IMG/VR virus record: IMGVR_UViG_3300027806_000003
Span: 1-64,000 of that record
From: a virus
Length of the DNA stretch: 64,000 nt
Reading direction: 5' to 3' (one strand)
In this document: positions 22,697-31,350 of the stretch, piece by piece
Layout: each line of letters opens with the position of its first letter
Numbering within the stretch: the first letter of the stretch is position 1
The notes under the pieces: model-generated
Seen by the model: only the letters and a program-made list of their open reading frames with translations
Told to the model about the DNA's origin: nothing
Databases searched by the model: none
Program-made: the position numbers and the translations under genes

Positions 22697-24976
22697 TCAC
22701 CCACGCTCCTCCTGATACAGCTCCACCGCCATCTGCCGCGTGAACGTCCGCACCTCGTTTCTGTCCGCGATCGCGCAGGCATACACCTCGCAGTCCAGCA
22801 GGTGGTTGTCCTTCCGCCCCTCGCGCAGTTCCCACACCGCCATCGCGCGGCCGTACCGGTCCGTCGCCACCACTTGCCGCTCGGCGGTCACCTGGTGCCA
22901 GTACCGGTCGTGATTGTCGCCCCTGCGGACCGTGCCCCCCGGCTCGGTTCGGTCGGCGGTGTACGCCGGCCACCACCACCGCTGCTTGTCGGCCTCGATG
23001 CTCAGCCTGTCTGAGCCATCCCGTGCCGCCGTCGGCGGCGCCGCGGCCATGTGGCCAACGATCATCGTTTTGTAGTAACTGCCACCAACCATCAGCAGCA
23101 GCCTCGGCGCAGCGCGCCCCGCCGCACCCCTGCCCGCCCCGCCGATCTGGCTCATGCGGAAGTTCACAAGCCCCGGCCGTGATTCGCTCATGCCCTTGGC
23201 CGCCTGCGCCCCCGTCTGGTCGCACGCCGCGTACACCTCGCTGGTCCGGTCGCCCGAGTCCACGGCCAGATCAATGATCGGCAGGCCAACTCGCTCGATC
23301 ATGCCCTCGGGCCGCTCAAGTGTGTACCGCAGCCCCTGCAGGCCCGCCAGTTCATGCCCGTCGACCAAGGGGTACCGCCGGCTCTTGACCCGCTCGATCG
23401 CGCCGACCAGCGCGTGCCGATCGCCGGCCTCGAGCGCGCCGTAGTCGATCAGCCAACTCGACCGCCCCTCTGCGCCAAACCCGCGCACCACGTAGTAGAT
23501 CCGGTCGGCCTGCACATCCACGCCCGCGAACAGCGCCAAACATCCGCGCGGCACCGTCCCGCGTCGGTACCCGCCATCGGCCAGGCTCAGGCAGTGCGCC
23601 TTCATGCTCCCCGGCTCGATCGACCGCCCCACGGCCTGCGTCGCGCGGCCGAGCATGCCCGCCCACCACTTGTCCGGCGGGTTCTTGCCGAGCTTGACGT
23701 AGTCGTGCACCAGGCTCGCCCACGTGGTCCACGGCGAATACATGCCGGAGATTGAGAACGACGCCACCCGCGTCCTTGGCCCCTCGCCCACGACCCCCGC
23801 CCGCTCCCCGCCCGCCTCCCTCCGCTCCCACGCAAACGCAAAGGCATCTTCGGCCCCGAAGGGGCCGAGGGATGTAGCCACGGGTGCAGCCCGCGCTTGG
23901 CGGGCAGAACCCGTGGAAGCCTCCGCATCCGAATCCTGCCCCGGAGGGGCAGAGGAAGCTTCATCGGACCCGACGCCTTCCCCTTCTCCCATTTGACCAT
24001 TTGACCATTTGACCATTTGGCCCTTTTTGACCCACACCCCCCGCCGCATCATCGCCGCCTTGTACTTCTCATCGATCTCCGCCCCGCAGCACTCGCACAC
24101 GTACACGCACGATTGCTCGGCGTCCAAGGGGTCAACGTCATCACGGTCTTTCCCCTCCCAGTCCAGTTGCTCGAAGGACAACTCGCGGTACTCGCCGCAG
24201 TGGGGGCAGGGCACGTGATACGTCCGCTGGTCCCCCTGCTTGTAGAGCCGATCGATGCCCTGATCGGCGGCCCCCGGCGTCGACACGGCCATCCGCACCG
24301 CGGCGTCCTTGAAGGTCTTGGTCCGTTCGCACGCCAGTTCCCACGCGTCCTTGCTCCACTCCTCAACCTCATCACCGATCAGGTAGCGGATCGGCAGGCT
24401 CTTCAGGTCCGCATCGCTCCGCGTGCCGCGCAGAAAGACCGTGCTCTGGCCGATGGTCAGGTCGGCGATGCGGGCTTCCTTGCCATCGAGAGCGCCCGCG
24501 TTCTTGAGTTTGTTCTTGATCCTGGGCGTGGCGCGAATCGCGGGGATGAGCCTCTTGCGGTTCTGCTCGCGTGCGAAGTCCGTCGACGGGTACACCACCA
24601 TCGCCGGCCCCGGCGCGTTGTCGATGCACGCAAAGAGCACGTTGATCGCCGCTTCGGTCGCGCCGACCTGGGAGCACTTGATCACGACCACATCCGAGTA
24701 CAGCCCGCTGGCGGCCGCGTCCATGATGTCCACCAGGTACGGCGTGACATCGTTCCGCCAGGGCCCCGGCCTGTGGCTCGACTCGGCCGCCACACCGCGG
24801 TGCCGCTCGGCCCACTGGCTCGGCGTCAGCCGCTCCTGCGGACGGATCACCCCGGCGGCCACGCTCAGCAGAAACGCGCGATCACCGCCATCGGCCACCG
24901 CCGCCCCCCCCGCACCAGCATCTACGCCGGACGCCACGACCGCCACCGCCGCCCCCGCCGAAGCCGCCGCGCTCAT
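22697..24976 (-). CDS. Terminase large subunit, GpA family, with in-frame repeat insertion
   Basis: The 759-residue protein has a GpA-type N-terminus (LTPSQWAERHRG), ATPase with Walker-A-like KCSQVGATEA (about 96-105) and Walker-B-like LIGDEVEEW (about 199-206), a zinc-ribbon-like CPHCGEYR with a later CECCGAEID, and a nuclease domain with GVDVQAD and LLDCEVYACA. Between residues about 316 and 395 (WVKKG to RVASFSISGMYSPW) the gene encodes an octamer array and repeat family A in frame. This enzyme cuts concatemeric DNA and pumps it into the prohead. It overlaps the preceding gene by ATGA. Confidence 0.85.
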   Translation of the reverse strand: MSAAASAGAAVAVVASGVDAGAGGAAVADGGDRAFLLSVAAGVIRPQERLTPSQWAERHRGVAAESSHRPGPWRNDVTPYLVDIMDAAASGLYSDVVVIKCSQVGATEAAINVLFACIDNAPGPAMVVYPSTDFAREQNRKRLIPAIRATPRIKNKLKNAGALDGKEARIADLTIGQSTVFLRGTRSDADLKSLPIRYLIGDEVEEWSKDAWELACERTKTFKDAAVRMAVSTPGAADQGIDRLYKQGDQRTYHVPCPHCGEYRELSFEQLDWEGKDRDDVDPLDAEQSCVYVCECCGAEIDEKYKAAMMRRGVWVKKGQMVKWSNGQMGEGEGVGSDEASSAPPGQDSDAEASTGSARQARAAPVATSLGPFGAEDAFAFAWERREAGGERAGVVGEGPRTRVASFSISGMYSPWTTWASLVHDYVKLGKNPPDKWWAGMLGRATQAVGRSIEPGSMKAHCLSLADGGYRRGTVPRGCLALFAGVDVQADRIYYVVRGFGAEGRSSWLIDYGALEAGDRHALVGAIERVKSRRYPLVDGHELAGLQGLRYTLERPEGMIERVGLPIIDLAVDSGDRTSEVYAACDQTGAQAAKGMSESRPGLVNFRMSQIGGAGRGAAGRAAPRLLLMVGGSYYKTMIVGHMAAAPPTAARDGSDRLSIEADKQRWWWPAYTADRTEPGGTVRRGDNHDRYWHQVTAERQVVATDRYGRAMAVWELREGRKDNHLLDCEVYACAIADRNEVRTFTRQMAVELYQEERG
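23851..24025. repeat. Repeat family A copy 3 plus octamer array, inside the terminase gene
   Basis: Family A (23851-23955) and four to five units of ATTTGACC (23989-24025) interrupt the terminase coding sequence without shifting its frame. Confidence 0.85.
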
Positions 24977-25323
24977 CGCACCACCTCCGCGACTTCGGCC
25001 CCAACGGGGCCGAGGGATGCAGCCACGGGTGGAGCGCAGCGCAACCCGTGGACCGCCCCCGACTCATCGCCCTGCCCCAAAGGGGCAGAGGAATCGGCCA
25101 TCAACGTCCCGCCCTGAGCCCCCACGCATCCGCACGCCAAACCCGCAATCATCTTCCTGATCGTCCGCGGATCAATCGCGTGCCGCCTGGCCGCCGCCCG
25201 CGCGGTTTGGCCCTCGACGATCACCGCCCGCACCGCCTCAAACCGCGCCGCCGCCTCGGCCTTCTCCCCCTGCGTCCACCCCAGGCAGTACGCTGCCAGC
25301 CACTCTTCCGGCGGCATGTTCAT
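24973..25323 (-). CDS. HTH protein upstream of terminase
   Basis: A 116-residue product starting MNMPPEEWLAAYCLGWTQGE. Residues about 25-62 form a homeodomain-like helix-turn-helix (AVIVEGQTARAAARRHAIDP then RTIRKMIAG), as in terminase small subunits and transposase-like DNA-binding proteins. From residue about 78 the sequence is read out of repeat family A (24996-25092), so the natural C-terminus has been replaced or extended. It overlaps both neighbours by ATGA. A second candidate small terminase is the Nu1-like gene at 21544. Confidence 0.65.
   Translation of the reverse strand: MNMPPEEWLAAYCLGWTQGEKAEAAARFEAVRAVIVEGQTARAAARRHAIDPRTIRKMIAGLACGCVGAQGGTLMADSSAPLGQGDESGAVHGLRCAPPVAASLGPVGAEVAEVVR
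24996..25092. repeat. Repeat family A, copy 4
   Basis: CGGCCCC-aac-GGGGCCG, AGCCACGGGT...ACCCGTGG and CTGCCCC-aa-AGGGGCAG modules, wholly within the 3' end of the HTH gene. Confidence 0.85.
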
Positions 25324-26024
25324 CCGTTACCCCCCGCGGCGTACGCCGCGATCACTTCTTCGGCGCTCCGCCGATCATCCTCGATTCCGCGCTCGCGTTG
25401 CCGCAGCGTGGCCAGCACGCTGGCCTCATCGAACGCGCGAGCGCTCCGCACCCCGCGAGCCGCCGCGGCCGATGCGCCGCACGGCTGCCTGGCCAGCCAG
25501 TCCCGCACCTTGTCCATGGTCGACCGGCCCCGGGCCCACGGATCCAGCCGCACCACATCCTCGCCGAGCTCCGCCGCCAGCATGCACTGGGCCGTGTGCA
25601 GGTCATCGGCCCGCGTGTCATCGCTGACCAGCTCGGCGTACTCGAGGCTCAGCCCGCCGCCGCGCACCCGCACGCGAACGTACCGCGTCTGGGCGCACGC
25701 GCGCGGGTACCGCCGCGGCCGCGAGCCCGGCAGTGGGGGCGTGCTCACGCGGCCGAACCGATCCACGCCGCACGCCGGCACCAGGCCCGGGATGCCGAAA
25801 GCCCCAGCGCGATCCCCACCACAAAATCGTGTTGATCCCTCGCCCATGATCCCCATCACCGCGTGGGCGCGGTCGGTCGCATCGGCCGTGCTGATCATCT
25901 CGCACGCGCTCTCATCGGCGCAGACCAGCACCTCGGCCCTGTTCGGGCACAGCTGATCCTGGTGCGATTGCTCCTGCTCGCCCCGCCACGCCTTGGGTTT
26001 TCTTCCAGCCTTCGCCGCGCCCAT
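25320..26024 (-). CDS. Hypothetical phage protein
   Basis: The 234-residue product starts MGAAKAGRKPKAWRGEQEQS after GCGGAGGTGACCG. Residues 20-60 include CPNRAEVLVCADESACEMIS; the centre is Arg-rich (RYVRVRVRGGGLSLEYAELV); the end is a charged helix (RERGIEDDRRSAEEVIAAY). It overlaps the following HTH gene by ATGA. The place before the terminase suggests a role linked to replication or packaging, but no motif is recognised. Confidence 0.6.
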   Translation of the reverse strand: MGAAKAGRKPKAWRGEQEQSHQDQLCPNRAEVLVCADESACEMISTADATDRAHAVMGIMGEGSTRFCGGDRAGAFGIPGLVPACGVDRFGRVSTPPLPGSRPRRYPRACAQTRYVRVRVRGGGLSLEYAELVSDDTRADDLHTAQCMLAAELGEDVVRLDPWARGRSTMDKVRDWLARQPCGASAAAARGVRSARAFDEASVLATLRQRERGIEDDRRSAEEVIAAYAAGGNG

Positions 26025-26039
26025 CGGTCACCTCCGCAC

Positions 26040-26108
26040 ACGCCATCCACGCCCATCCGCTCATCCGCCCATCCGCTCAGGCCGTCATCCGCCCAGCCGC
26101 CCATCCGC
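26040..26108. repeat. Octamer array, GCCCATCC type
   Basis: About nine degenerate units of GCCCATCC, GCTCATCC and GTCATCCG fill most of the short gap before the start at 26024. Confidence 0.75.
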
Positions 26109-26357
26109 TCACCCGCTTATCGCCGTTCGCTCGTGCGCCTCGGCGATCGCCAGCGCCGCCTCAAAGCTCGCCGCGCTGTGCTCGCTCATCAGCCCAGGCT
26201 CCGAGCACGAGACCTTGAACAACCCACCAGGCCTCCGCGGCGCGATGATCGTGAAGTGAATCGGCGAGTCCGGCCTGCTCAGCCCGCTGGCCGCCACCCA
26301 CACCACCGCCCGCCCACGCCCCGCCTCTTGCACAAACTCCAACGCCCGCTCGCTCAC
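26109..26357 (-). CDS. Hypothetical small protein
   Basis: A GTG at 26357 preceded by AGGAGCAAGGGC gives an 82-residue protein (SERALEFVQEAGRGRAVVWV, then SPIHFTIIAPRRPGGLFKVS and a closing helix AASFEAALAIAEAHERTA). A compact alpha/beta protein; no family recognised. The stop lies at the edge of the octamer array. Confidence 0.6.
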   Translation of the reverse strand: MSERALEFVQEAGRGRAVVWVAASGLSRPDSPIHFTIIAPRRPGGLFKVSCSEPGLMSEHSAASFEAALAIAEAHERTAISG

Positions 26358-26406
26358 GCCCTTGCTCCTTGTATAGTCATTGCATCGGCATGACAACCGA
26401 TTATCT

Positions 26407-27078
26407 TTACCCGATCGCCGCGCGGGCGTCGATCGCCTCGCGTTCCCATTCCTTCTCCGGCTCAACGCGCCGCACCACGATCGGCCGCCCCATCCGGTCC
26501 GGGTGCAACTCGGTCACCACGCCAGGCCACGCATCGCGCCGCCGCAGGCAGATGTGCACCAGTTGCCGCGCCGAGCCCTGCACCACGTCGACCGCGACCA
26601 CGCTCTCTCCCACGTTTCGCACGTGCGAGAGCACCTGCAGCATCGCGGCCATCGTCGCCGGGCCCAGCGGCTTGCCGTTGCGGCTGGCCCGCTGATCGGT
26701 CGACGCCGCCGCCGCCCATCGCTCGGCCGCCAGCGCCCCCGGCCCGGCGCGGTAGGCCGCGATCGCCGCGCTCCGCTCGGCCACGCTCGGCCGCCGGCCC
26801 CGACCACCGCCACCATCACCGCCGCCCGCGCCCTCCTCCAGCAGCGGCCCGACCTTCTCCAGCAGCATGTTGCCGATTCGTGCGCAGTCGCCCGGCGTCA
26901 GGTCGCCCAGCTCGCACATCGAGGCCAGCGTCGGCCCCACACACCGAACGAACAGATCCACCGGCATCTTGGCCAGCTCGCCCACCTCCGCCGCCACATC
27001 ACGCCTATCGCCGCCACCCTCGCGGCCCCGCGGCATCGCGTCGATGATCATGGCCACCTCGCCGCTCCTCATCTTCAT
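26407..27078 (-). CDS. Hypothetical phage protein
   Basis: The 223-residue product overlaps the preceding gene by ATGA. The N-terminal 70 residues are helical (VGELAKMPVDLFVRCVGPTL), a Gly-rich hinge follows (GGGDGGGGRGRR), and residues 130-210 contain a beta pattern (NVGESVVAVDVVQGSARQLV). Not recognised. It forms a short operon with the next two genes downstream of the primase-helicase. Confidence 0.6.
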   Translation of the reverse strand: MKMRSGEVAMIIDAMPRGREGGGDRRDVAAEVGELAKMPVDLFVRCVGPTLASMCELGDLTPGDCARIGNMLLEKVGPLLEEGAGGGDGGGGRGRRPSVAERSAAIAAYRAGPGALAAERWAAAASTDQRASRNGKPLGPATMAAMLQVLSHVRNVGESVVAVDVVQGSARQLVHICLRRRDAWPGVVTELHPDRMGRPIVVRRVEPEKEWEREAIDARAAIG

Positions 27079-27734
27079 CGCTCACCCCCTTCTTCCTGCC
27101 CGCCATCAGCGCGGGAGTCATCGACCACGCGAGCAGTCCCCACCACCGGCCGCGGCGCACGCTCGCACTCGCACACATACGGCTCGCCGCAGGCACACCC
27201 CGGCCAGCTCCGCGCCGCCACCGCGGCCTCAACCGGCACCTCGCGCCCGCCGCACGGACAGCACCCGCGCGAGCCCGCCAAGCCCGCACCCCGGCCCGCA
27301 CCACAACCCACACCACCGCCCGCACCCCGGCGCGCCCGCTTGGCCCGCACATACGGCCGCAGCCTTCGCATCTCCACGATTCGCCGCGAGCGCCGCACAT
27401 CAGCCGCCACATCGCGCCCAACGGCCACGAGCAGCCCGACCGCCACCCCCAGCAGCGTCACCAGCAGCCCGATCTGCACCAATCCCGTGGAATACTCAAC
27501 AACCCACCACGCCGCCGCATGGCCGAGCATCCACCCCAGCCACGCCCCGAGCACCACCAGCACCACCGCCAGCACACCCACCAGCCCCCGAGGCACCCCG
27601 CGAACAACCGCCAGCGCCGCCCGCGCCACCGCCAGCGCCAGCGCCGCCCGCGACACAACCCACCCCGCCGCCGCGGCCACACTCCTGCCCAGCCACCAAG
27701 CCCGCCCCCAACCATCAGCCCCGGCAAAACGCAT
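27075..27734 (-). CDS. Membrane protein with cysteine-rich tail
   Basis: A 219-residue protein with three hydrophobic stretches (about 12-40, 42-68 and 75-100, rich in Ala, Val and Leu) and a basic, then cysteine-rich C-terminal domain (CCPCGG at about 165, CACGEPYVCEC at about 187) that could bind zinc. The ribosome binding site is weak, so the exact start is uncertain. Unusual among phage replication-region genes; may be a membrane-located accessory protein of the lysogen. Confidence 0.55.
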   Translation of the reverse strand: MRFAGADGWGRAWWLGRSVAAAAGWVVSRAALALAVARAALAVVRGVPRGLVGVLAVVLVVLGAWLGWMLGHAAAWWVVEYSTGLVQIGLLVTLLGVAVGLLVAVGRDVAADVRRSRRIVEMRRLRPYVRAKRARRGAGGGVGCGAGRGAGLAGSRGCCPCGGREVPVEAAVAARSWPGCACGEPYVCECERAPRPVVGTARVVDDSRADGGQEEGGER

Positions 27735-28264
27735 ATGACCGCCCGAGCCTCATCGGCTCGGAGCGGTGTGCAGCCGCTCCCTTGGTGTTGGTGCGACGAT
27801 GATATGCCCGCACCCCCGCCAATGCAACAATCCACACCCCCATTCCACCAGGCCGCGATCGGGATGCACGGGTTCGAACGGGTTCCAGCCTAGAGCGAGC
27901 GCCAAGAGCAAATATCACCCAAGCATTTCGATATTGCCACAAAGGCCAACCATGGCCCGCGCACCGGTTCACGCTCGGCCATCCCCCCGCACCCCACGCC
28001 CGGATGCTCGGCCAATCCGTTTCACGCCACCCCCAACCCGTTCACCCCATCAAACCCCACCACCAACCCCATCCAATCCACCCCAACCCCACCTCCACTC
28101 CACCCCAAGCGGCCTAAATCAACCCCACCGCCCCCATCCATCCCAAAAACGGGACGCCTTCGGTACTGCGGGCCACGTAAGGGCTCCGGTAGTACCGACG
28201 TGGGGGGGGCCTCAGAGCACCTCAGAACGCCGATTTCTCTGCCTCATGGGGTGCGGGGCGACGA
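27735..28264. other. 530-bp non-coding gap with G-rich minus strand
   Basis: No gene is supported here. The plus strand is strikingly C-rich between 28029 and 28140 (eight or more runs of four C), so the transcribed strand and mRNA would be G-rich and able to form quadruplexes. An inverted repeat TCGGTACT (28160-28167) and AGTACCGA (28191-28198) follows. The gap sits directly downstream of the primase-helicase and may hold a replication origin or a termination region; that is a guess. Confidence 0.5.
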
Positions 28265-31102
28265 TCAGAACACCGGCACGCCGTCGCCCTGCTGTTCAGG
28301 CTGAGCGCCGTAGCCAATGGTGAACTCCGCGGGCCTGCGTGCCAGACCAAGATATGCCGGCACTCGCTCGCTATTGATCGTGTTGCGCTGCACCCGCCGG
28401 ACCGACGGCGCTGCGACCAGCAGTTTGCGGCCGAAGATGTTGCGAGCCAGCATCTTCTTCTCATCGATTTTTGTGTGATTGCACCAGCGCATGTACTCGG
28501 TGTACACCTCGTCCGTGGCAACCCACGAATCAGGCTCACGCACAAACCCAAAGCGGCTGTCTTCGAGGAAGTCCAGCACGTGCGACTGCTGCCGCCGAAG
28601 ATCGTCGGCCATCTCCTGGCCGTGCTCGCTCATGGCCCACGGGCTCCCCGACGTACGCAGTCTCCGAAGGTGATACAGCGCATAGAGCGCAATGCCCGTG
28701 CCCTCGCCGCGGATGCCCGCCTTGATCGACGGGTCGGCCTTGCCCACAAACGACTGCGAGAAGGGGATCACAACCTGCCGCCTGGCCAGTGCGCCCGAGT
28801 TGTCGGGCAGCGTGGCCGGCTCGTTGTAACTGATCAGAATCTGAGCCGCAATCCGCACCTGCTGCGCCTCTGAGTAGAGCCTTCGCACCGTCAGCATGTC
28901 GCCGCCGCTCAGCTTCTTGAGCCCCTCCATCGCCGCCGCGGCGTCCACCTTGCCCAGGCTCGCGTCGTGCAGGATCACCGCACGCTTGCCCACCATCTTG
29001 GTCAGGCCGCGATCGTCGGCGAAGTCGCCAAGGCTCGCGGCGCACACAGCCTCCTCGCCGATCATCGAAGTCACCGCCTCAAACGCCGACGACTTGCCGC
29101 TGCCCGGCGGCCCGATCAGCAGGAAGATCCGCTCGTGGCTCACATCGGCCGTCAGGCAGAGTGCGAACATGCCGCCTAGACAGTTGCCCCAGTTGGCGTC
29201 CTCGGCGGGCGCGACACTGTTGAGCCACCTGGAGAAGCACGGAGCCAGCCGCTCAACCTCCGCCATCCACACGGCCGGGCGCTCGGCCTCGGGCGCGGCC
29301 TCGATGCGGTCGACGGCCTCAGCCGGAAACGCGTATGGCAGCACCTGCTCGCTGAACCACCGAGGCGTATGCGGCCGCATGATCAGTTCCCCACGTGCCC
29401 ACGCTTCCACGTCCACCAGCGCATCGGCGAACGCGATCACCGAGTCCGCACGCCACATACCCTGATCTTCGGCCGTCCCCCGTGCGCCCAAGTCACCCCA
29501 CACCGGCTGCCCCGCCGCGTCAAAGGTTGTCGGTGCCCAGCACGGCACCGACACATCGGGTTCGACGCGCACGATGCACTCGCTCGCCAGCGCCTGCACA
29601 ACCTCCGTCGTGGTTTTCGGCCCGGGGTTCATCGGCGCGGGCCCGTACGTGTCGCCCTGCTTTTTCATGACCTGGTAGCGCTGCAGGAGCTGCTGCGTCT
29701 CCGTGGTCAAGTCCTCATCGGTCTTTCGCACGTACGCGTAGCCGCCGCCGCGCCGCTTCTCCCACGAGTACCACTGCCCGCCGAACCGCACGCGGTGCCA
29801 CCTCTGCCCCTCGCGCTCGCCGGTTGGGTGGTACATCGGCCAGTCCATCAGCAGCCGCCGCGCCCTCGGCAGAGCCCCATCGGGCATCACGTCGGCAATA
29901 TCCGCCCCGCCCGCAGCGCCCGCGCCGATGGTGTAGAGCGTCCGCTCGGCGCTGGCCGGCTCGCTGCGCTGCTCGGCCGCCGCACGCTCGAGGTACGTCA
30001 TCGAACCCTTGCCCAGAATCGCCTCGCGCACCACCTCGGCGCCCGCACGCACGTACACATCGAGCCAGTCCAGGCCCTTGATCGTGCAGCCGCCCTCACC
30101 AAAGACCTCTGGCACGTGGTCCGAGCCCGGCATGGCCAGCGTCACCGTCAGCCACGGACAGTCGGCTCGCAAACGCTTGGCCAGGTCGGCGCTGGCGTCG
30201 GGCCCAGCGGCGTTGCCCTGCTCGTTGCGCTTGTCCCGGTCAACCGCGATCACCACGCGGCTCAGCGGCCCCGGCCTGCCGAAGAGCTCGCCGGGGAGCT
30301 GGAGCTGGCGCACGCCGTTGGCGCTGATCGCGGCCCACACACCAACGCCCGAGCCATGGCCAACGCGGCACGCCGCGGCGATCGCCAGCGCGGTCTCCAC
30401 GCCCTCGGCGATCACCAGCGTGCCGCCCTCGGCGGGCTTGAAGAGCCGGCAGGCCGCACCGGCCATAACGCCCATGCTGCGCTTGGCGGCGGCCCCTCCA
30501 AGGTCGGCCTTGCCGCCATCGGGGCCAAGGAAGATCCGCTGCAGGCCCACCACGCTCCGCGGGTCGGCCCGCACGCACGCGCACAAGATCGCGGGCCCTT
30601 CGTGCTCTTTGTTCACCTCACCGAGATACGCCTTCGTCTTGGCCACCAGCCGCAGCGACTGGGGCGTCTCGCCCAGGTCGACCAGCGCGATACCCCGCCG
30701 CGCGATGTACTGGCGTATGTCGGCGTGCTTCGGCGTGCCCTGACCCCAGAGCCTCTTAGCCGTGTCGATCTTCCGCTGCTCGGCCAGTTCCTCTTCGGCC
30801 TTGATTCTCGCCAGTTCGATCGGCCCGAGCGTGCGAACGCTCGCCGATGCGCCATCATCGGGCACAAAGATGTAGTCGCCCTCCCCGTACGGCTGACCAC
30901 CGGGGTTGATCATGCGGTACCCGGTGATGTTCATGCCCCCGCTGGAGGCGGCGGTGCCGCCCTCGCCGGTGACAAAGCAGTGCACGGTTCCGTCGGGCCA
31001 CGTGCCCTTCTTGCCGGGGGTTGGTCCATCGGTCCGGCAGCAGCGTGAGGAACCGCCGCAGATCGGGCAGGGCCGCTTTTTCCCAAACTCTTTCCAAGCC
31101 AT
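28265..31102 (-). CDS. Phage primase-helicase (zinc finger, TOPRIM, SF3/D5-like)
   Basis: The 945-residue protein starts MAWKEFGKKRPCPICGG with GGAGGTC upstream. A zinc-finger-like N-terminus (CPICGGSSRCC and a later HCF) is followed by a TOPRIM domain (LVIAEGVETALAIAAA near 228, VDRD near 286), a linker and a C-terminal helicase with Walker A GPPGSGKSS (about 662-670), a Walker-B-like VILHDASL and ISYNEPATLPDNSGA as sensor-type motif. It would prime and unwind DNA at the phage fork. It is the first gene after attP on the minus strand. Confidence 0.85.
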   Translation of the reverse strand: MAWKEFGKKRPCPICGGSSRCCRTDGPTPGKKGTWPDGTVHCFVTGEGGTAASSGGMNITGYRMINPGGQPYGEGDYIFVPDDGASASVRTLGPIELARIKAEEELAEQRKIDTAKRLWGQGTPKHADIRQYIARRGIALVDLGETPQSLRLVAKTKAYLGEVNKEHEGPAILCACVRADPRSVVGLQRIFLGPDGGKADLGGAAAKRSMGVMAGAACRLFKPAEGGTLVIAEGVETALAIAAACRVGHGSGVGVWAAISANGVRQLQLPGELFGRPGPLSRVVIAVDRDKRNEQGNAAGPDASADLAKRLRADCPWLTVTLAMPGSDHVPEVFGEGGCTIKGLDWLDVYVRAGAEVVREAILGKGSMTYLERAAAEQRSEPASAERTLYTIGAGAAGGADIADVMPDGALPRARRLLMDWPMYHPTGEREGQRWHRVRFGGQWYSWEKRRGGGYAYVRKTDEDLTTETQQLLQRYQVMKKQGDTYGPAPMNPGPKTTTEVVQALASECIVRVEPDVSVPCWAPTTFDAAGQPVWGDLGARGTAEDQGMWRADSVIAFADALVDVEAWARGELIMRPHTPRWFSEQVLPYAFPAEAVDRIEAAPEAERPAVWMAEVERLAPCFSRWLNSVAPAEDANWGNCLGGMFALCLTADVSHERIFLLIGPPGSGKSSAFEAVTSMIGEEAVCAASLGDFADDRGLTKMVGKRAVILHDASLGKVDAAAAMEGLKKLSGGDMLTVRRLYSEAQQVRIAAQILISYNEPATLPDNSGALARRQVVIPFSQSFVGKADPSIKAGIRGEGTGIALYALYHLRRLRTSGSPWAMSEHGQEMADDLRRQQSHVLDFLEDSRFGFVREPDSWVATDEVYTEYMRWCNHTKIDEKKMLARNIFGRKLLVAAPSVRRVQRNTINSERVPAYLGLARRPAEFTIGYGAQPEQQGDGVPVF

Positions 31103-31127
31103 CCATGACCTCCGAGCAGACGTAGAA

Positions 31128-31306
31128 GCGCACCACCGGCCGCAGGTGGTGCGCCTTCAAGTTTCACAGATCAAACCCGCAACACGACCCCGCTGTTAAC
31201 CGGCAGGTTATAGGTTCGAGTCCTATTCGGGGAGTTCAAAAGAGCCTTGTTTTCCCGCACGAAACGCGCACCACCGCGCACCACGCAAAAACCACCGCGC
31301 ACCACC
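31128..31306. other. attP of phage 1 with arm-type repeats
   Basis: GCGCACCACC occurs at 31128-31137, inverted at 31145-31154, and again at 31266-31275, 31276-31285 (last base differs) and 31297-31306. These flank the tRNA-Asn 3' half on both sides, as integrase arm-binding sites flank a core. The first two copies form a 10-bp-stem inverted repeat. Both arms being present indicates an intact attP, not an attL or attR hybrid. Confidence 0.75.
31193..31234 (+). other. tRNA-Asn(GTT) 3' half, attachment core
   Basis: The sequence matches tRNA-Asn from base 32: anticodon loop CTGTTAA (GTT at 31195-31197), CCGGC stem, variable loop AGGTT, T arm ATAGG/TTCGAGT/CCTAT, acceptor TCGGGGA and discriminator G. 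The 5' half is absent: bases before 31193 do not pair. This is the standard form of a tRNA-derived attachment core carried by a phage, ending about 115 bases before the integrase gene. Confidence 0.88.
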
Positions 31307-31350
31307 TTCCCGACCCGCACAGGCCCCTCGGCCCCGTGTACGCTGGCCCC

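Noticed and set aside
31128-31154. The 10-bp inverted repeat near attP as a terminator of the primase promoter region
   Set aside because: It has no T tract and its arms are copies of the GCGCACCACC repeat that recurs on the other side of the core, so arm sites fit better.
31188-31235. A complete tRNA-Asn gene
   Set aside because: The bases before the anticodon loop do not form the 5' anticodon stem, D arm or acceptor; only the 3' half is present.
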